Of a DNA stretch of 13,412 bases, positions 13,331-13,412 are shown in pieces. The notes below the pieces were generated by a model. The model saw nothing but the letters and a program-made list of their open reading frames with translations. It ran no database searches and was not told where the DNA came from. The position numbers were made by a program, and so were the translations under genes. This stretch comes from SOJZ01 sp964556565. GTDB lineage: Archaea; Thermoproteota; Bathyarchaeia; Bathyarchaeales; Bathyarchaeaceae. The first letter of the stretch is position 1. Every line of letters starts with the position of its first letter. Where the stretch lies: assembly GCA_964556565.1 (NCBI GenBank), contig CAZKWF010000037.1, forward strand, positions 1 through 13,412. Reading direction: 5' to 3'.

Positions 13331-13344
13331 ACTTTTATATAACT
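13331..13344 (-). promoter_or_regulatory. Strong TATA box of the AbrB-like gene
   Basis: On the minus strand AGTTATATAAAAGT is the best archaeal TATA box in the window. Its centre lies about 25 bases before the ATG at 13312, which predicts a leaderless transcript starting at or next to that ATG. Confidence 0.6.
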
Positions 13345-13412
13345 TCTCCACACCATCGTTGGATAAGTGATCATAATGGGTGACTATGTTCCACAACGTT
13401 GATTTCTCTAAC

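Noticed and set aside
13114..13342. Overlapping plus-strand frames rich in Phe/Leu/Pro
   Set aside because: They are the complement of the Lys/Glu/Pro linker of the frameshifted minus-strand gene, which explains their odd composition.
13376..13402. ATG-led frame at the right edge
   Set aside because: Stops after eight codons; nothing else in the remaining bases supports a gene.

Overview
The window reads as a piece of archaeal chromosome, most likely from the TACK side of the tree and plausibly Bathyarchaeia. The argument rests on gene content: an eukaryote-type small-subunit protein S26e (absent from Euryarchaeota), an archaeal-type threonyl-tRNA synthetase with the archaeal N-terminal editing domain, a CDP-alcohol transferase of the archaeal-lipid type, TATA-like boxes about 25 bases before several starts, and a mix of Shine-Dalgarno-led and apparently leaderless genes. 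Six of eleven confident genes begin with GTG or TTG. The lineage is inference; no rRNA or tRNA was found.

Layout. 1-2075: a secreted beta-propeller protein (+), possibly preceded by a tiny membrane peptide. 2182-4537 (-): a two-gene ABC-2-type exporter (ATPase, then permease overlapping by 14 bases), convergent with the propeller gene. 4686-5819 (+): an ATP-NAD/polyphosphate-kinase-family protein, divergent from the ABC operon. 5831-6352 (-): an unrecognised 173-residue basic protein. 6353-6764: 412 bases with no intact gene. 6765-9836 (-): a pfkB-type sugar kinase, a 74-residue Cys/His zinc-binding-type protein and thrS. 9930-10229 (+): rps26e, divergent from pfkB. 10242-10844 (-): archaetidylinositol-phosphate-synthase-like enzyme, convergent with rps26e.

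From about 10.85 kb rightward the character changes. Coding density falls to roughly half, and the content becomes a solitary PIN-domain nuclease (-), a winged-helix regulator (+) with a perfect palindrome against its TATA box, and at the right edge a small gene (-) that is readable only through two compensating frameshifts and looks AbrB-like. A similar palindromic 16-mer lies upstream of the lipid-synthase promoter and of the regulator promoter, which suggests, without proving, a shared operator. This right-hand part looks like accessory DNA next to a housekeeping block.

Functionally, the left and middle cover secretion, cofactor phosphorylation, translation (ThrRS, S26e) and membrane-lipid headgroup synthesis. 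I do not see a single multi-gene system. The best leads for something undescribed are the decayed or frameshifted small genes, the possible regulator-palindrome circuit, a foldable 66-base element at 11962-12027, and the two conserved-looking small proteins of unknown role.
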